DNA from: Ectobius pallidus
Taxonomy: Eukaryota > Arthropoda > Insecta > Blattodea > Ectobiidae
Direction of reading: 5' to 3'
Assembly: GCA_964059195.1 (NCBI GenBank)
Contig: CAXKWD010000002.1
Coordinates: forward strand, 164,864,559 to 164,928,558
Length of the DNA: 64,000 bases
Shown here: piece by piece, positions 1 to 9,217 of the stretch
How positions within the stretch are numbered: position 1 is the stretch's first letter
Layout of the letters: the number at the start of each line of letters is the position of its first letter
Made by a program: the position numbers and the translations under genes
Notes under the pieces: model-generated
The model's input: only the letters and a program-made list of their open reading frames with translations
Database searches by the model: none
What the model was told of the DNA's origin: nothing

Positions 1-1910
1 TTTTCAAAAATCCTGCGCGGCTTTCATCTCCAAGAATAAAATATACTGTTTTTACATTAACAATATAATTTCAAAAATTTATTGCGTTTCCGAGGAAACA
101 TAAGTTTATATGCAAAAGCAGTTGAAACTGTTCTTTTTCCAATCTTATACAATCCTTCTTTTCAATAGAAGCTGCATGCCTTCCCGGGATTCTCAGCCCT
201 AGAAACTTCCGTAAGCGTCGATTTTAGTTTTATTTCCGAAAGTTTCTTTTATGCTGTGAGTATGCGGATTTGAAAAAGATGTTATTTTTACCGATATGAC
301 TTTTTTCGTGTGAGTCGTTTTCAACGGTTTGACAGCCGTTATCTCGTAAACTATGGTACATTTTTATTGTTGATGTACACGCTTTTATTTGCAATGAAAT
401 GTTATGACGTTCGTCTCTTGGGAGTTTTTATGTAATAGGCTGATAAAATGGTTTTATTTCGACTTTTCTAAAATCCTGCGCGATTTTCATCTCCAAGAAT
501 AAAAAATATTGTTTTTACATTAACAATATAATCTCAAAAATGTCTTGTGTTTCCGAGGAAACATAAGCTTATATGCCAAAGGCAGTTGAAACTGTTTTTT
601 TTACACTGTTATAAAATCCTGCGCTTTTATAGAATCTGCATGCCTTCCCGGGATTCTCTGCCATGCCAACTTTCGTAAGCGTCGATTTTATTTTTATTTC
701 CGAAAGTTTCTTTTATGCCGTGAGTGTGCGGAATTGAAAAAGATGTTATTTTTGCCGATATGACTTTTTTCGTGCGAGGCGTTTTTAACGGTTCGAAAGC
801 CTTTATCTCGTAAACTATGGTACATTTTTATTGTTGATGTACATGGTTATATTCGCAATGAAATGTTTTGACGTTCGTCTCTTGGGAGTTTTTATGTACT
901 AGGCTGATAAAATGGTTTTATATCGACTTTTCTAAAATCCTTTGCGACTTTCATCTCCAAGAATAAAAAATATTGTTTTTACATTAACAATATAATCTCA
1001 AAAGTGTCTTGTGTTTCCGAGGAAACATAAGTTTATATGCCAAAGGCAGTTGAAACTTTTTTTTTCCACTTTTATACAATCCTCCGCTTTTATAGAAGCT
1101 GCATCCCTTCCCGGGATTCTCAGCCCTGCGAACATTCGTAAGCGTCTATTTTATTTTTATTTCCGAAAGTTTTTTTATGCCGTGAGTGTGCGGAATTGAA
1201 AAAGATGTTATTTTTGCCGATATGACTTTTTTCGTGCGAGGCGTTTTCAACGGTTCGAAAGCCTTTATCTCGTAAACTATGGTACATTTTTATTGTTGAT
1301 GTACATGGTTATGTTCGCAAAGAAAAGTTATGCCTTTTGTCATTTGGGAGGATTTATGTAGTACGCTGATAAAACGTTTTTATTTCGAGTTTTCAAAAAT
1401 CCTGCGCGACTTTCATCTCCAAGAATAAAATATACTGTTTTTACATTAACAATATAATCTCAAAAATTTATTGCGTTTCCGAGGAAACATAAGTTTATAT
1501 GCAAAAGCAGTTGAAACTGTTCTTTTTCCAATCTTATACAATCCTGCTTTTTAATAGAAGCTGCATGCCTTCCCGGGATTCTCAGCCCTACAAACTTCCG
1601 TAAGCGTCGATTTTAGTTTTATTTCCGAAAGTTTCTTTTATGCTGTGAGTATGCGGATTTGAAAAAGATGTTATTTTTACCGATATGACTTTTTTCGTGT
1701 GAGTCGTTTTCAACGGTTCGACAGCCGTTATCTCGTAAACTATGGTACATTTTTATTGTTGATGTACACGCTTTTATTCGCAATGAAATGTTTTGACGTT
1801 CGTCTCTTGGGAGTTTTTATGTACTAGGGTGATAAAATGGTTTTATTTCGACTTTTCTAAAATCCTGCGCGACTTTCATCTCCAAGAATAAAAAATATTG
1901 TTTTTACATT
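1..1910. repeat. Satellite array block 1 (about 463-bp monomer)
   Basis: This is the left edge of the satellite array and the window opens inside a monomer. Using the acatt that precedes aacaatataat as the monomer start, the block holds the tail of a C-type monomer (1-53), a D/A-like unit (54), a B unit (517), a C unit (981) and a D unit (1443) that runs into the BEL LTR at 1911. Each monomer carries the same landmarks in order: tgtttccgaggaaaca, a tcccggga SmaI-type site, a CpG-rich stretch with aacggttcgacagccgtt, and gtacat/atgtac arms. The types are told apart by fixed variants, such as aagcttatatgcc in B and gcaaagaaaag in C. There is no gene here; short open frames are by-products of the repeat. 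Confidence 0.95.
1906..1910. repeat. 5-bp target-site duplication of BEL copy 1, left
   Basis: The sequence acatt directly before the LTR is repeated directly after the 3' LTR at 10883-10887. In uninterrupted monomers this acatt occurs once, so it is a duplicated target. A 5-bp duplication fits BEL/Pao integrases. Confidence 0.93.
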
Positions 1911-2205
1911 TGTAAGCTCGTACAGCTTAGAGCCTATTTTTATACCTTTATAGCAATTACTAGTAATGAAGTATTAATACAAATCACTAGATGGCACTGA
2001 TGCCAATTATCAGTAGCCAGAATTCTTGGCACACTTGTACCTGTTTATATATGCTTAGAAAAAGAAAACATATGTTATATTCTGTACTATAATGAACTAA
2101 AGAATAATTTTGCACATCTATTCTTGTTAATATTAGCTATTATCAGCAGAATTACTAATTAATGTCAATTAGCAATAGAAAGCTGCATTGCCGACATCGA
2201 ACTGA

Positions 2206-2331
2206 TATCGATAAGTCGAGTGCCAGCTCATTAACATTCACTTGGCGCTACAGACAGAATACAGTAGCTTACTTAAAGCCGTCCTATCGATTAGTGCCAT
2301 CGATTAGATGCAGCTTTATGAATAAATCGAT
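2206..2331 (+). promoter_or_regulatory. Cluster of four ATCGAT motifs in LTR U3
   Basis: ATCGAT occurs at 2207-2212 (inside the palindrome tatcgata, 2206-2213), 2286-2291, 2299-2304 and 2326-2331. One hexamer is expected about once per 4 kb, so four in 125 bp is a cluster. TATCGATA is the Drosophila DREF-binding element; whether an equivalent factor acts here is inference. The cluster lies about 340-460 bp upstream of the inferred transcription start and is present in all five LTR copies. Confidence 0.4.
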
Positions 2332-2484
2332 TATTCACCGCACTGAAATTATTAAATTTCTCTGTAATTATACATTGCAATTAGAATGTAAATGCTCACA
2401 TGTTAATTTTTTATGTTACAGAATAATTACAGCATGTCATTCTCTGTAAATGTACCCTAGTTCTGGATGGAAGCTACTAGACAC

Positions 2485-2515
2485 TTCTAGAAGAGCCTTC
2501 CATGGGATTCTAGAA
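2485..2515 (+). promoter_or_regulatory. Paired TTCTAGAA palindromes (heat-shock-element-like) in U3
   Basis: Two identical octamers ttctagaa lie at 2485-2492 and 2508-2515, about 150-180 bp upstream of the inferred initiator. Each has the TTCnnGAA arrangement of a heat-shock-factor half-site pair. The spacing between the two pairs is not the strict 5-bp phasing of a strong heat shock element, so the assignment is weak. Confidence 0.3.
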
Positions 2516-2636
2516 CTCGACTCTTTGTAAGATGATTATGTGAACGCATTTTGGCCGTTAGACTTTCTCTCACTCTCTCACCGATCGTCGCTTCGTAAGG
2601 GCACAGCCCAATTTAGCAACAGACCACAAGTCTGAA

Positions 2637-2669
2637 TATATATTAGTACAGTTTCTACACACTACTCAG
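2637..2669 (+). promoter_or_regulatory. LTR core promoter: TATA box and TCAG initiator
   Basis: The TATA-like tatatatta at 2637-2645 is followed by tcag at 2666-2669. From the first T of the TATA to the A of the initiator (2668) is 31 bp, the usual arthropod RNA polymerase II spacing. I take 2668 as the probable transcription start and the beginning of R. The same pair sits at 51863 and 51894 in copy 2, upstream of the nested hAT. I saw no convincing downstream promoter element. Confidence 0.55.
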
Positions 2670-2930
2670 CATGGAACCAGCAATGACAGCCACGACTTAA
2701 TCTACCAGGAGGTGGATATTTGAAACATCACTAGAACTGCGTGGAGCGTAGCCTGCAGCCATTGGAAGTACTCGCTACTGGCCACCGTTCAGGATGATCC
2801 ACAGCAACGCAGAACTTCATCTACAATAACTGTACATCCCTTAACTTCAGTCCGGCTAAATGCAGTCACATTCTCATCAGATAGTCGCAAACCAAGTTAA
2901 GTAACTCAAACCTAACCATGTTATATTACA

Positions 2931-3238
2931 CAAAAGCCAAGTAGGCTTAGCATCTTTGTGTCATTATAATGTAAAACTGATTGTATAATGCTAGGGAGTT
3001 TTGGCATCTTTGCAGCTCCTCTTTTTCTCTACGTGCAAGCCCAATATGCTGCCGTAGTAGTTTGAATAAACTTTAATATTACACAAAGACCAAGGATTGG
3101 TCTAGCATATTAGTGGTTTTTACAGAAGTAATTCCGCTTTCATAAAGTTAAGAAGTTTTGGCAAATATTTGCAGTTTCTCTTTTCCTACTTGCAGATAAA
3201 GTATACTGCAGTAGTATTCTGAGCCAATACAGCTCAAT
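2931..3238 (+). repeat. Degenerate internal duplication inside the LTR
   Basis: Two halves, about 2931-3073 and 3074-3238, share ordered landmarks: ttacacaaa followed by a short ccaag hairpin, then a gttttggca block, a tttgcag plus pyrimidine-rich block, and a ctgc.gtagta block. Similarity is partial with small indels, so the duplication is old relative to the insertion and is shared by every LTR in the window. The second half contains gaccaa-gga-ttggtc, a 6-bp hairpin; the nested hAT of copy 2 landed next to it. Confidence 0.55.
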
Positions 3239-3264
3239 TATTATATTGTAACTGTTGAAACAAA

Positions 3265-3270
3265 AATAAA
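3265..3270 (+). terminator. Poly(A) signal AATAAA in LTR
   Basis: AATAAA is followed after about 10 bp by a GT-rich run (3281-3292), the usual pattern for cleavage and polyadenylation. In the 3' LTR, where it would act, the signal is at 10605-10610 (copy 1) and 61169-61174 (copy 2). An earlier AATAAA at 3065-3070 lacks an equally clear GT-rich follower. Confidence 0.55.
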
Positions 3271-3542
3271 GTTATTTGAATTGTTGTTGTGGAAACAAAC
3301 CATATTATGTTATAATAATAAATCAACCTTGAAATTATCCTGAAATCTACTTAGCAAAGATAACAGATCATAATTATTGACAACTACAGCTAAGAATAAG
3401 AAGAATAAAGAAGCAATTCTCTCTCCATTCTTCCTGCTTCCTTCAAACATTCCTGCAATTCTACACTTAAATATTTTCTGGATTATAATCCAGTGGTCCT
3501 CCGAAAATCCTATTGCAACCCTGTTAGGCACACTAGCCTACA

Positions 3543-3955
3543 TTTTCTGGTCCTCAACGGGCCTGGATCCCTACATTTTCTGGTCCTTGCCGAGCCTGGA
3601 TTCTACCCACGCCGTGGAAGTACATTTCATCCACTCCTCAGACCAAAAACCTACATTTTTTGGTCCTCAACGAGCCTGGATTCTATCCACACCTTGGATA
3701 ATCACTTTGTCCACTCCTCATACCAACAGTGTATATTGTTTGTAAAACACATCTTGTATTTGTACAATTCTAATACTCTATTGTATTTTCAGCCTATGTT
3801 AACTGCATCATATACTAGGAGCAGTCATAGCAGGCCTAGTGGTAAGAAAAGGTGCAAGAATTCTGGTAGAGCCGTGCAAGGGACAACAGTCTTACTGGAT
3901 ATTAAGGTAAGTGACAGCCTTCCTTATAACCCACTGTCATACACCACCCCTCACA
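3543..3955 (+). other. BEL copy 1 untranslated leader with primer-site candidate
   Basis: This stretch of 413 bp separates the 5' LTR from the gag ATG. A TGG-initial stretch at 3548, five bases after the LTR, is the natural candidate for the tRNA primer-binding site; I cannot name the tRNA. The same motif recurs twice (see the repeat entry). A consensus splice donor GTAAGT is at 3907-3912, just before the gag start, and a pyrimidine-rich AG acceptor-like site is at 3791-3792, bounding a possible 114-bp exon. An open frame from 3493 to 3999 covers the LTR end and the leader; I do not treat it as a gene. Confidence 0.6.
3548..3735 (+). repeat. Triplicated TGGTCC...GCCTGGAT leader motif
   Basis: Three copies of a roughly 20-bp motif start at 3548, 3581 and 3661. 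All begin tggtcct and end with gcctggat, each preceded by acatttt. Copies 2 and 3 extend into longer units of 75-80 bp (3581-3660 and 3661-3735) that also share a ccac..c.tgga block and ccactcctca. The first copy is at the expected primer-binding position. The arrangement is repeated in copy 2 at 54111, 54144 and 54224. Confidence 0.7.
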
Positions 3956-6900
3956 ATGCCAGACTCACAAGTACTTGCCACAGATGCCTCCAAACTTAAG
4001 AACTACAAGCAGAAGAGGGCAGTCATCAAAGGAAAGTTAACTAGATTCTACCAATATGTTTTGTCAGTTCAAGTCGACCAAGACAATATTGAAGAAACTG
4101 CACACAGACTATCACAGGATGAATCGTTATTAAGGGACTTTGAGGAAATACAGAGTAAGATAGAAACATGCGACTCAGACCCTGACTGGGAAGGAGAAAG
4201 ACAAGCTTTCGAAGAGACATACTACACAACTGTAGGCATGGCTCGCAGAAAAATTAGGGATTATGAAACACAGTACTCACAGGCTAACATGACACAAGTT
4301 CAGCCTCAAGATACAACTCAACCTAACATGCAAGCTAATTGCACTCCTAGAGTTCAGCTACCAAAGATAAATTTGCCACACTTCAACGGCAGGCATTCAG
4401 ATTGGCTACCATTTAGAGAACTGTTTATCTCACTTGTTCACAGCAACAATTCGCTTGATCCAGTTCACAAGTTTCACTATTTGAGAATAGCATTGCAAGG
4501 CCCAGCCAACAAACTCATTGACACACTACCATTAACTGCTAAAGGTTATGAAACCGCTTGGAACTTACTCAATGAAAGGTTTCAGAACAACAAAATTATA
4601 CTGCAACAGTTATTACAGTCTTTGATTGACTATAGCAAGATCCCTAAGGAATCACCCAGTCAATTAATGGACTTACTTGACCACTTTACCAGACAGGTTA
4701 GGTCAATAGAATCTATCACACCAGAGAACCTTAGATGGGACTACATGCTCACTCATCTTCTCACGTCTAAACTTGACCCTACTACGCTCAAAGCATGGAG
4801 CCTAGAGGGCACAGTAGATCAGCTAAACACATTCAAAGAACTCTGTAACTTCCTACAGAGAAGGGGACAAGCTCTGGAGACACCAGACAGCTCCAGCAGG
4901 CCTAAAACTGTACACAATACACAGAACAAGCCTATTTGCCACAGACAACTGAGCCCACGTACCTTTGTTGCCCATGCAGCCAACAATTGTATACTGTGCA
5001 GGCAAGATCACCAGTTACACAAATGCGAAGACTTCCATAACCTCAATAACACACAGAGATGGAACTTTGTAAACACTAATAGACTATGCAGTAATTGTCT
5101 CAGAGCAGGACATCACGTCAGAAACTGCACATCTACATCTTGTTATAAATGCCAACAACGCCATCACACACTGCTACACCAAGACAAGGTTCGCAGCAAT
5201 GAATATAGGCAACATGCAACTACACAATACACTAGTAGATTGCCTAACAGACAAAACGGAAACCAAAACCACAGTGGTACTAGACAATCTCCAGCTACTA
5301 CCAGCAGCAATGCTACGGGCACAGCATTTGCTAACAATGCTCAAATCACGCCCAAAACTCATACATTTCTTGCCACAGCAGAAATACTAGTGAAAGCTCA
5401 GAATGGCAGACTCATAAAAGCCAGAGCATTATTGGATTCAGGTGCCACGCACACATTTATAACTCAAGATTTGGCTGATAGGCTACAGTTACAAACCAAG
5501 CCTACCACCATAGCTGTGACCGGTGTAAACCTACACACCTCCAATGTCTTGGAAATTGGACACATACAAATAAGTGACGCACATGGCAATGGCTACAAAA
5601 GACAGCTACAGTGCCTCATCATTAACCAGATTGCCAAAGACATTCCCAGTGCACCTATAGATGTCACCAGCTTAAGAATTCCTAATGACATTGTGCTAGC
5701 AGACAACAGATTTCACATACCCGGTACCATTGACATATTGCTAGGGGCAGATGTATTTTGGAACTTGTTAATGGGACACACTATACCCATCAACAAAACC
5801 AACAAACACAAAGCATTCATCAGAGAGACCAGACTAGGTTGGATTCTCTCAGGGCAAATACACTGCACTCAGGGTAGAAGACAAGAACCACGTTGCCACT
5901 TAAGCATAACAGAACAAATCCACAAGAACATGCAGAAATTCTGGGAAATGGAAGAAATTATCCAACCAGTAAGATCTGAAGAAGACTCCATATGCGAGCA
6001 ACATTTTCAAGAAACAATACAGAGAGATAAAGATGGACGCTACACAATAACCTTACCATTCAAGAAGCCCACAGGTAATCTTGGTGCCTCTAGAACTGGA
6101 GCTTTGAAACGTTTCTTCTCTAATGAAACCAGACTCCATAAACAGCCTACTATACTCCAACAGTACTCAGACTTCATGCAGCAATATGAAGCCCTAGGTC
6201 ATATGACCCAAGTGGACGAAAGTTTCTACCAGGATGGCCCAGAAGCATATTATATTCCACACCAATTTGTCTTAAAGGAAGACTCAGAAACCACAAAACT
6301 CAGAGTAGTCTTCAACGCTTCATTCAAAACCTCAACAGGTACATCACTCAATGATATCCTATACACAGGACCCTGTGTGCAACCTGATCTCTACACCATA
6401 CTCTTGAAGTTCAGATGCCACCCATATGTTGTGAGTGCTGACATAGAGAAAATGTACAGGATGGTAATGGTACAGCCACAGCAAAGAGACTTCCAAAGAA
6501 TCTTCTGGAGACATTCTAAATCCACTCCAGTGAAGATATATCAGCTCAACACTATCACATATGGACAAGCCTGTTTAGCTTTTGAAGCAACCAGAGTACT
6601 CAACCAGTTGGCAGAGGATGAGAGAAACAGATTTCCCACAGCATCCAAATTGCTATCTACTTGCTTTTATGTTGATAATCTCCTTGCATCATTTTCTACA
6701 GAGCAGGAAGCTATACTAGCAGCCACAGAAGTGTCACAACTATTACAGACAGGTGGATTTAACCTAACACAGTTTTGTTCCAACTCACAAGAAGTTTTGA
6801 GAACACTGCCACAAGAAAAGCTCTCTAAAGCTACACTTACTCATTTAGAAGAGCAGAATACAGTAAAAACACTAGGATTACACTGGAATCCATTACAAGA

Positions 6901-8380
6901 CTTGCTACAGTACACAGTGAAGTCATTACCAGCAGCTACCACTAAGAGACAGATTCTATCTGCCATCTGTACTCTATATGACCCTCAGGGACTAATTGCC
7001 CCCATCATCTCTGCAGCTAAATGTATTATGCAACAGATTTGGCTGAATGACATAGGTTGGGACCAGCAAGCTCCTGTTGACATACAGAAGGCCTGGAATG
7101 AACTATATTCACAACTTCACTATGTAGAATTATACAGAATCCCAAGGAACACTCTAATACTCAATTTCAGTCATGTAGAACTGCACTTTTTCAGTGATGC
7201 CAGCCCACAGGCATATGGATCAGCATGCTACATAAAATCTGAACATGAAAGCCACAAAACACAAGTTCAACTACTGACAAGCAAATCTAGAGTGGCCCCA
7301 CTTAAGCAGATTACTTTGCCCAGACTGGAGCTCTGTGCAGCTCAGTTGGCAGCATGCTTATACCAAAAAGTAAGCTTATCTTTGCAGATTATGATATCAG
7401 CAGTATATTTCTGGACTGACAGTCTCATAACCTTACAGTGGATCACACAGCCTCCACACAAATGGAACACTTTTGTAGCACACAGAGTAACCAAAATTCA
7501 AGCTGCTACAGAAAACTGTCAATGGAGACATGTGCCAACACAGCAGAATCCTGCAGATCTCATCACTAAACCTGTCTCACCTAACAAGCTTCATAACCAA
7601 ACTCTATGGTGGAATGGTCCAAAATTCCTAACACAAGATGAATGTTTTTGGCCTACCACTGACAATGTATTTCAGACAGAAGAAATACCAGAAACCAAGA
7701 AAACAGCAAAAGCCTTTATGACTATAAGTACACACAATGAATACTTGCATAGATATTCCTCTTTCAGAAAGCTACTCAGGAATACAGCTTATATTCTGAG
7801 ATTCAAACACAACTGTCTACACAAGTCTGATAGATTTGTTGGCCCTATCAGCCTGCAAGAACTACATAAAGCTCACAATGCTATCATACATGCTACTCAG
7901 AAAGAAGCCTTCTCAGAAGACATGGCTCACATTAGAAAGAATAATTGTATTTCTAGAAGCAGTTCACTATTGCCACTGCATCCATACTTGGATAAAGATA
8001 GCATACTTCGTGTAGGTGGAAGACTGCACCATACTGATTTAGACTACAATGCTAAACATCCAATTATATTACCTGCCAAGCACCATATTACAGACATCAT
8101 TGTCAGAGACACACACTTAAAAAACTTACATGAAGGCCCTCAAGGCATACTGTACACATTAAGACAACAGTATTGGCCCATCCATGGAGTTCAAACTGTA
8201 AAATCAGCCTTAAAAGGATGCCTCACATGCTTTAGACACAGCCCTGTCAAAGCACAGCAAATCATGGGAACTTTGCCCCAAGCCAGAGTTACTCCCAACC
8301 GAGCTTTCGACACCACAGCCATAGATTTTGTAGGTCCTATCTCTTTAAAGGATCATGGGAGAGGCAAAACAGTATATTAA
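3956..8380 (+). CDS. BEL/Pao Gag-Pol polyprotein, truncated by TAA inside integrase
   Basis: The product is 1474 residues from the first in-frame ATG (3956), starting MPDSQ; the frame is open slightly further upstream but without an earlier ATG. A DUF1759-like Gag region lies at about residues 134-300. Zinc knuckles follow: a degenerate one at C345-C348, a canonical CX2CX4HX4C at 378-391 and CX2CX4HX3H at 396-408. The aspartic protease has DSGA with D494. Reverse transcriptase has D829 in SADIEKMY and the catalytic box YVDN at 905-908, where most retroelements have YVDD. The Pao RNase H region shows D1081, E1125, D1155 and D1201. The integrase HHCC finger spans about 1386-1425 with CLTC at 1422-1425, and the first integrase core aspartate is D1457. 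The TAA (8378-8380) comes 18 codons later, before the second catalytic aspartate. The frame continues unbroken beyond the stop to 9217. Confidence 0.93.
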   Translation: MPDSQVLATDASKLKNYKQKRAVIKGKLTRFYQYVLSVQVDQDNIEETAHRLSQDESLLRDFEEIQSKIETCDSDPDWEGERQAFEETYYTTVGMARRKIRDYETQYSQANMTQVQPQDTTQPNMQANCTPRVQLPKINLPHFNGRHSDWLPFRELFISLVHSNNSLDPVHKFHYLRIALQGPANKLIDTLPLTAKGYETAWNLLNERFQNNKIILQQLLQSLIDYSKIPKESPSQLMDLLDHFTRQVRSIESITPENLRWDYMLTHLLTSKLDPTTLKAWSLEGTVDQLNTFKELCNFLQRRGQALETPDSSSRPKTVHNTQNKPICHRQLSPRTFVAHAANNCILCRQDHQLHKCEDFHNLNNTQRWNFVNTNRLCSNCLRAGHHVRNCTSTSCYKCQQRHHTLLHQDKVRSNEYRQHATTQYTSRLPNRQNGNQNHSGTRQSPATTSSNATGTAFANNAQITPKTHTFLATAEILVKAQNGRLIKARALLDSGATHTFITQDLADRLQLQTKPTTIAVTGVNLHTSNVLEIGHIQISDAHGNGYKRQLQCLIINQIAKDIPSAPIDVTSLRIPNDIVLADNRFHIPGTIDILLGADVFWNLLMGHTIPINKTNKHKAFIRETRLGWILSGQIHCTQGRRQEPRCHLSITEQIHKNMQKFWEMEEIIQPVRSEEDSICEQHFQETIQRDKDGRYTITLPFKKPTGNLGASRTGALKRFFSNETRLHKQPTILQQYSDFMQQYEALGHMTQVDESFYQDGPEAYYIPHQFVLKEDSETTKLRVVFNASFKTSTGTSLNDILYTGPCVQPDLYTILLKFRCHPYVVSADIEKMYRMVMVQPQQRDFQRIFWRHSKSTPVKIYQLNTITYGQACLAFEATRVLNQLAEDERNRFPTASKLLSTCFYVDNLLASFSTEQEAILAATEVSQLLQTGGFNLTQFCSNSQEVLRTLPQEKLSKATLTHLEEQNTVKTLGLHWNPLQDLLQYTVKSLPAATTKRQILSAICTLYDPQGLIAPIISAAKCIMQQIWLNDIGWDQQAPVDIQKAWNELYSQLHYVELYRIPRNTLILNFSHVELHFFSDASPQAYGSACYIKSEHESHKTQVQLLTSKSRVAPLKQITLPRLELCAAQLAACLYQKVSLSLQIMISAVYFWTDSLITLQWITQPPHKWNTFVAHRVTKIQAATENCQWRHVPTQQNPADLITKPVSPNKLHNQTLWWNGPKFLTQDECFWPTTDNVFQTEEIPETKKTAKAFMTISTHNEYLHRYSSFRKLLRNTAYILRFKHNCLHKSDRFVGPISLQELHKAHNAIIHATQKEAFSEDMAHIRKNNCISRSSSLLPLHPYLDKDSILRVGGRLHHTDLDYNAKHPIILPAKHHITDIIVRDTHLKNLHEGPQGILYTLRQQYWPIHGVQTVKSALKGCLTCFRHSPVKAQQIMGTLPQARVTPNRAFDTTAIDFVGPISLKDHGRGKTVY

Positions 8381-9217
8381 GCTTACATCTGTATGCACAT
8401 ATGTTTATGTACCAAAGCAGTGCACATTGAATTGGTAACAGCAGCCACTTCAGCAGCATTCATTGCATCCTTGCAAAGATTCGTTTCTAGAAGGGGACTA
8501 CCTTCCCACCTATACCTGGATAATGGCAGAAACTTCATAGGAGCCTCACGAGAGCTGAGTGAACTCTATGAACAATTCCAGACGGAGCAAGCTAACACAG
8601 ATATAATGAACTTTACAGCAAATCTAAATATACAATTCCATTTTCTGCCACCAAGGGCAAGCCACATGGCAGGACTTGTAGAAAGATCTAACCGCAGCAT
8701 GAAAACTATTCTATACAAGGTGATGAAAGACACTATCTACAGCTATGAAGAAGCCAGCACACTTCTATGCAGAATAGAAGCCATCATCAACAGTAGACCA
8801 CTGACACCGATGAGCAGCGACTCTCAAGACTACATGGCATTAACCCCTGGTCACTTCCTCATTGGTGCTCCTTTAAATTCTATCCCCCACCCAGACTTAC
8901 AGTCTATAAACCTGTCCAGGCTGTCACGCTATCAATTGTTAGAGCAACAGTCACAATGCATTTGGGCCAGATGGGTCAAAGAGTATTTAAATACTTTGCA
9001 ACAGAGACAGAAGTGGAACACAGAAACTCAAAATCTGAAAACTAAACAATTAGTCATATTAATGGTGGACAATGTTCCTCCTATGAACTGGCCACTGGCT
9101 AGGATTATAGAAGTGCATCCTGGTCCAGATGGTAAAGTTAGAGTAGCAACAGTCAAAACGGCCAATTCTATACTAAAAAGGCCTATATCTAAGCTGTGTC
9201 CACTGCCTGCTCAGTAA
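8381..9217 (+). pseudogene. Severed C-terminal integrase and DUF5641 part of BEL copy 1
   Basis: This is the same reading frame as the upstream gag-pol, separated only by the TAA at 8378-8380. It holds the remainder of the integrase core: CTKAVHIELV, the second catalytic aspartate in YLDNG (codon 1522 of the combined frame) and the glutamate in GLVERSNRS (codon 1576). A DUF5641-type C-terminal domain follows, from LTPGHFLIGAPL to the end. An internal ATG at 8393 could only start a protein lacking the zinc finger and first aspartate, so I regard it as a severed domain rather than a gene. All catalytic residues are otherwise present. Confidence 0.9.

Larger units (their letters stand above)
1911..3542 (+). 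repeat. 5' LTR of BEL copy 1 (1632 bp)
   Basis: It starts tgtaagctcg and ends cactagcctaca, and is matched base for base over most of its length by 9251-10882. From the TATA/initiator pair and the poly(A) signal I infer U3 as about 1911-2667, R as about 2668-3285 and U5 as about 3286-3542. It carries t at 3175 and c at 3464, where the 3' LTR has c and a; copy 2 shows the same two 5'/3' differences. A 95-codon open frame at 2162-2449 lies in U3, upstream of the inferred start of transcription, and resembles nothing I know. Confidence 0.96.

Noticed and set aside
2162..2449. 95-codon open frame in every LTR
   Set aside because: It is identical because the LTRs are recent copies. It lies in U3, upstream of the inferred transcription start, and resembles no known protein.
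3493..3999. 168-codon and 122-codon frames across the LTR end and leader
   Set aside because: They cross the LTR boundary and translate the triplicated leader motif. They are more likely non-coding, although a spliced exon at 3793-3906 is noted as a possibility.
8378..8393. Programmed stop-codon read-through in the integrase
   Set aside because: The stop is TAA with no recognised read-through context, and read-through between integrase catalytic residues would be an odd place for regulation. A simple mutation fits better.
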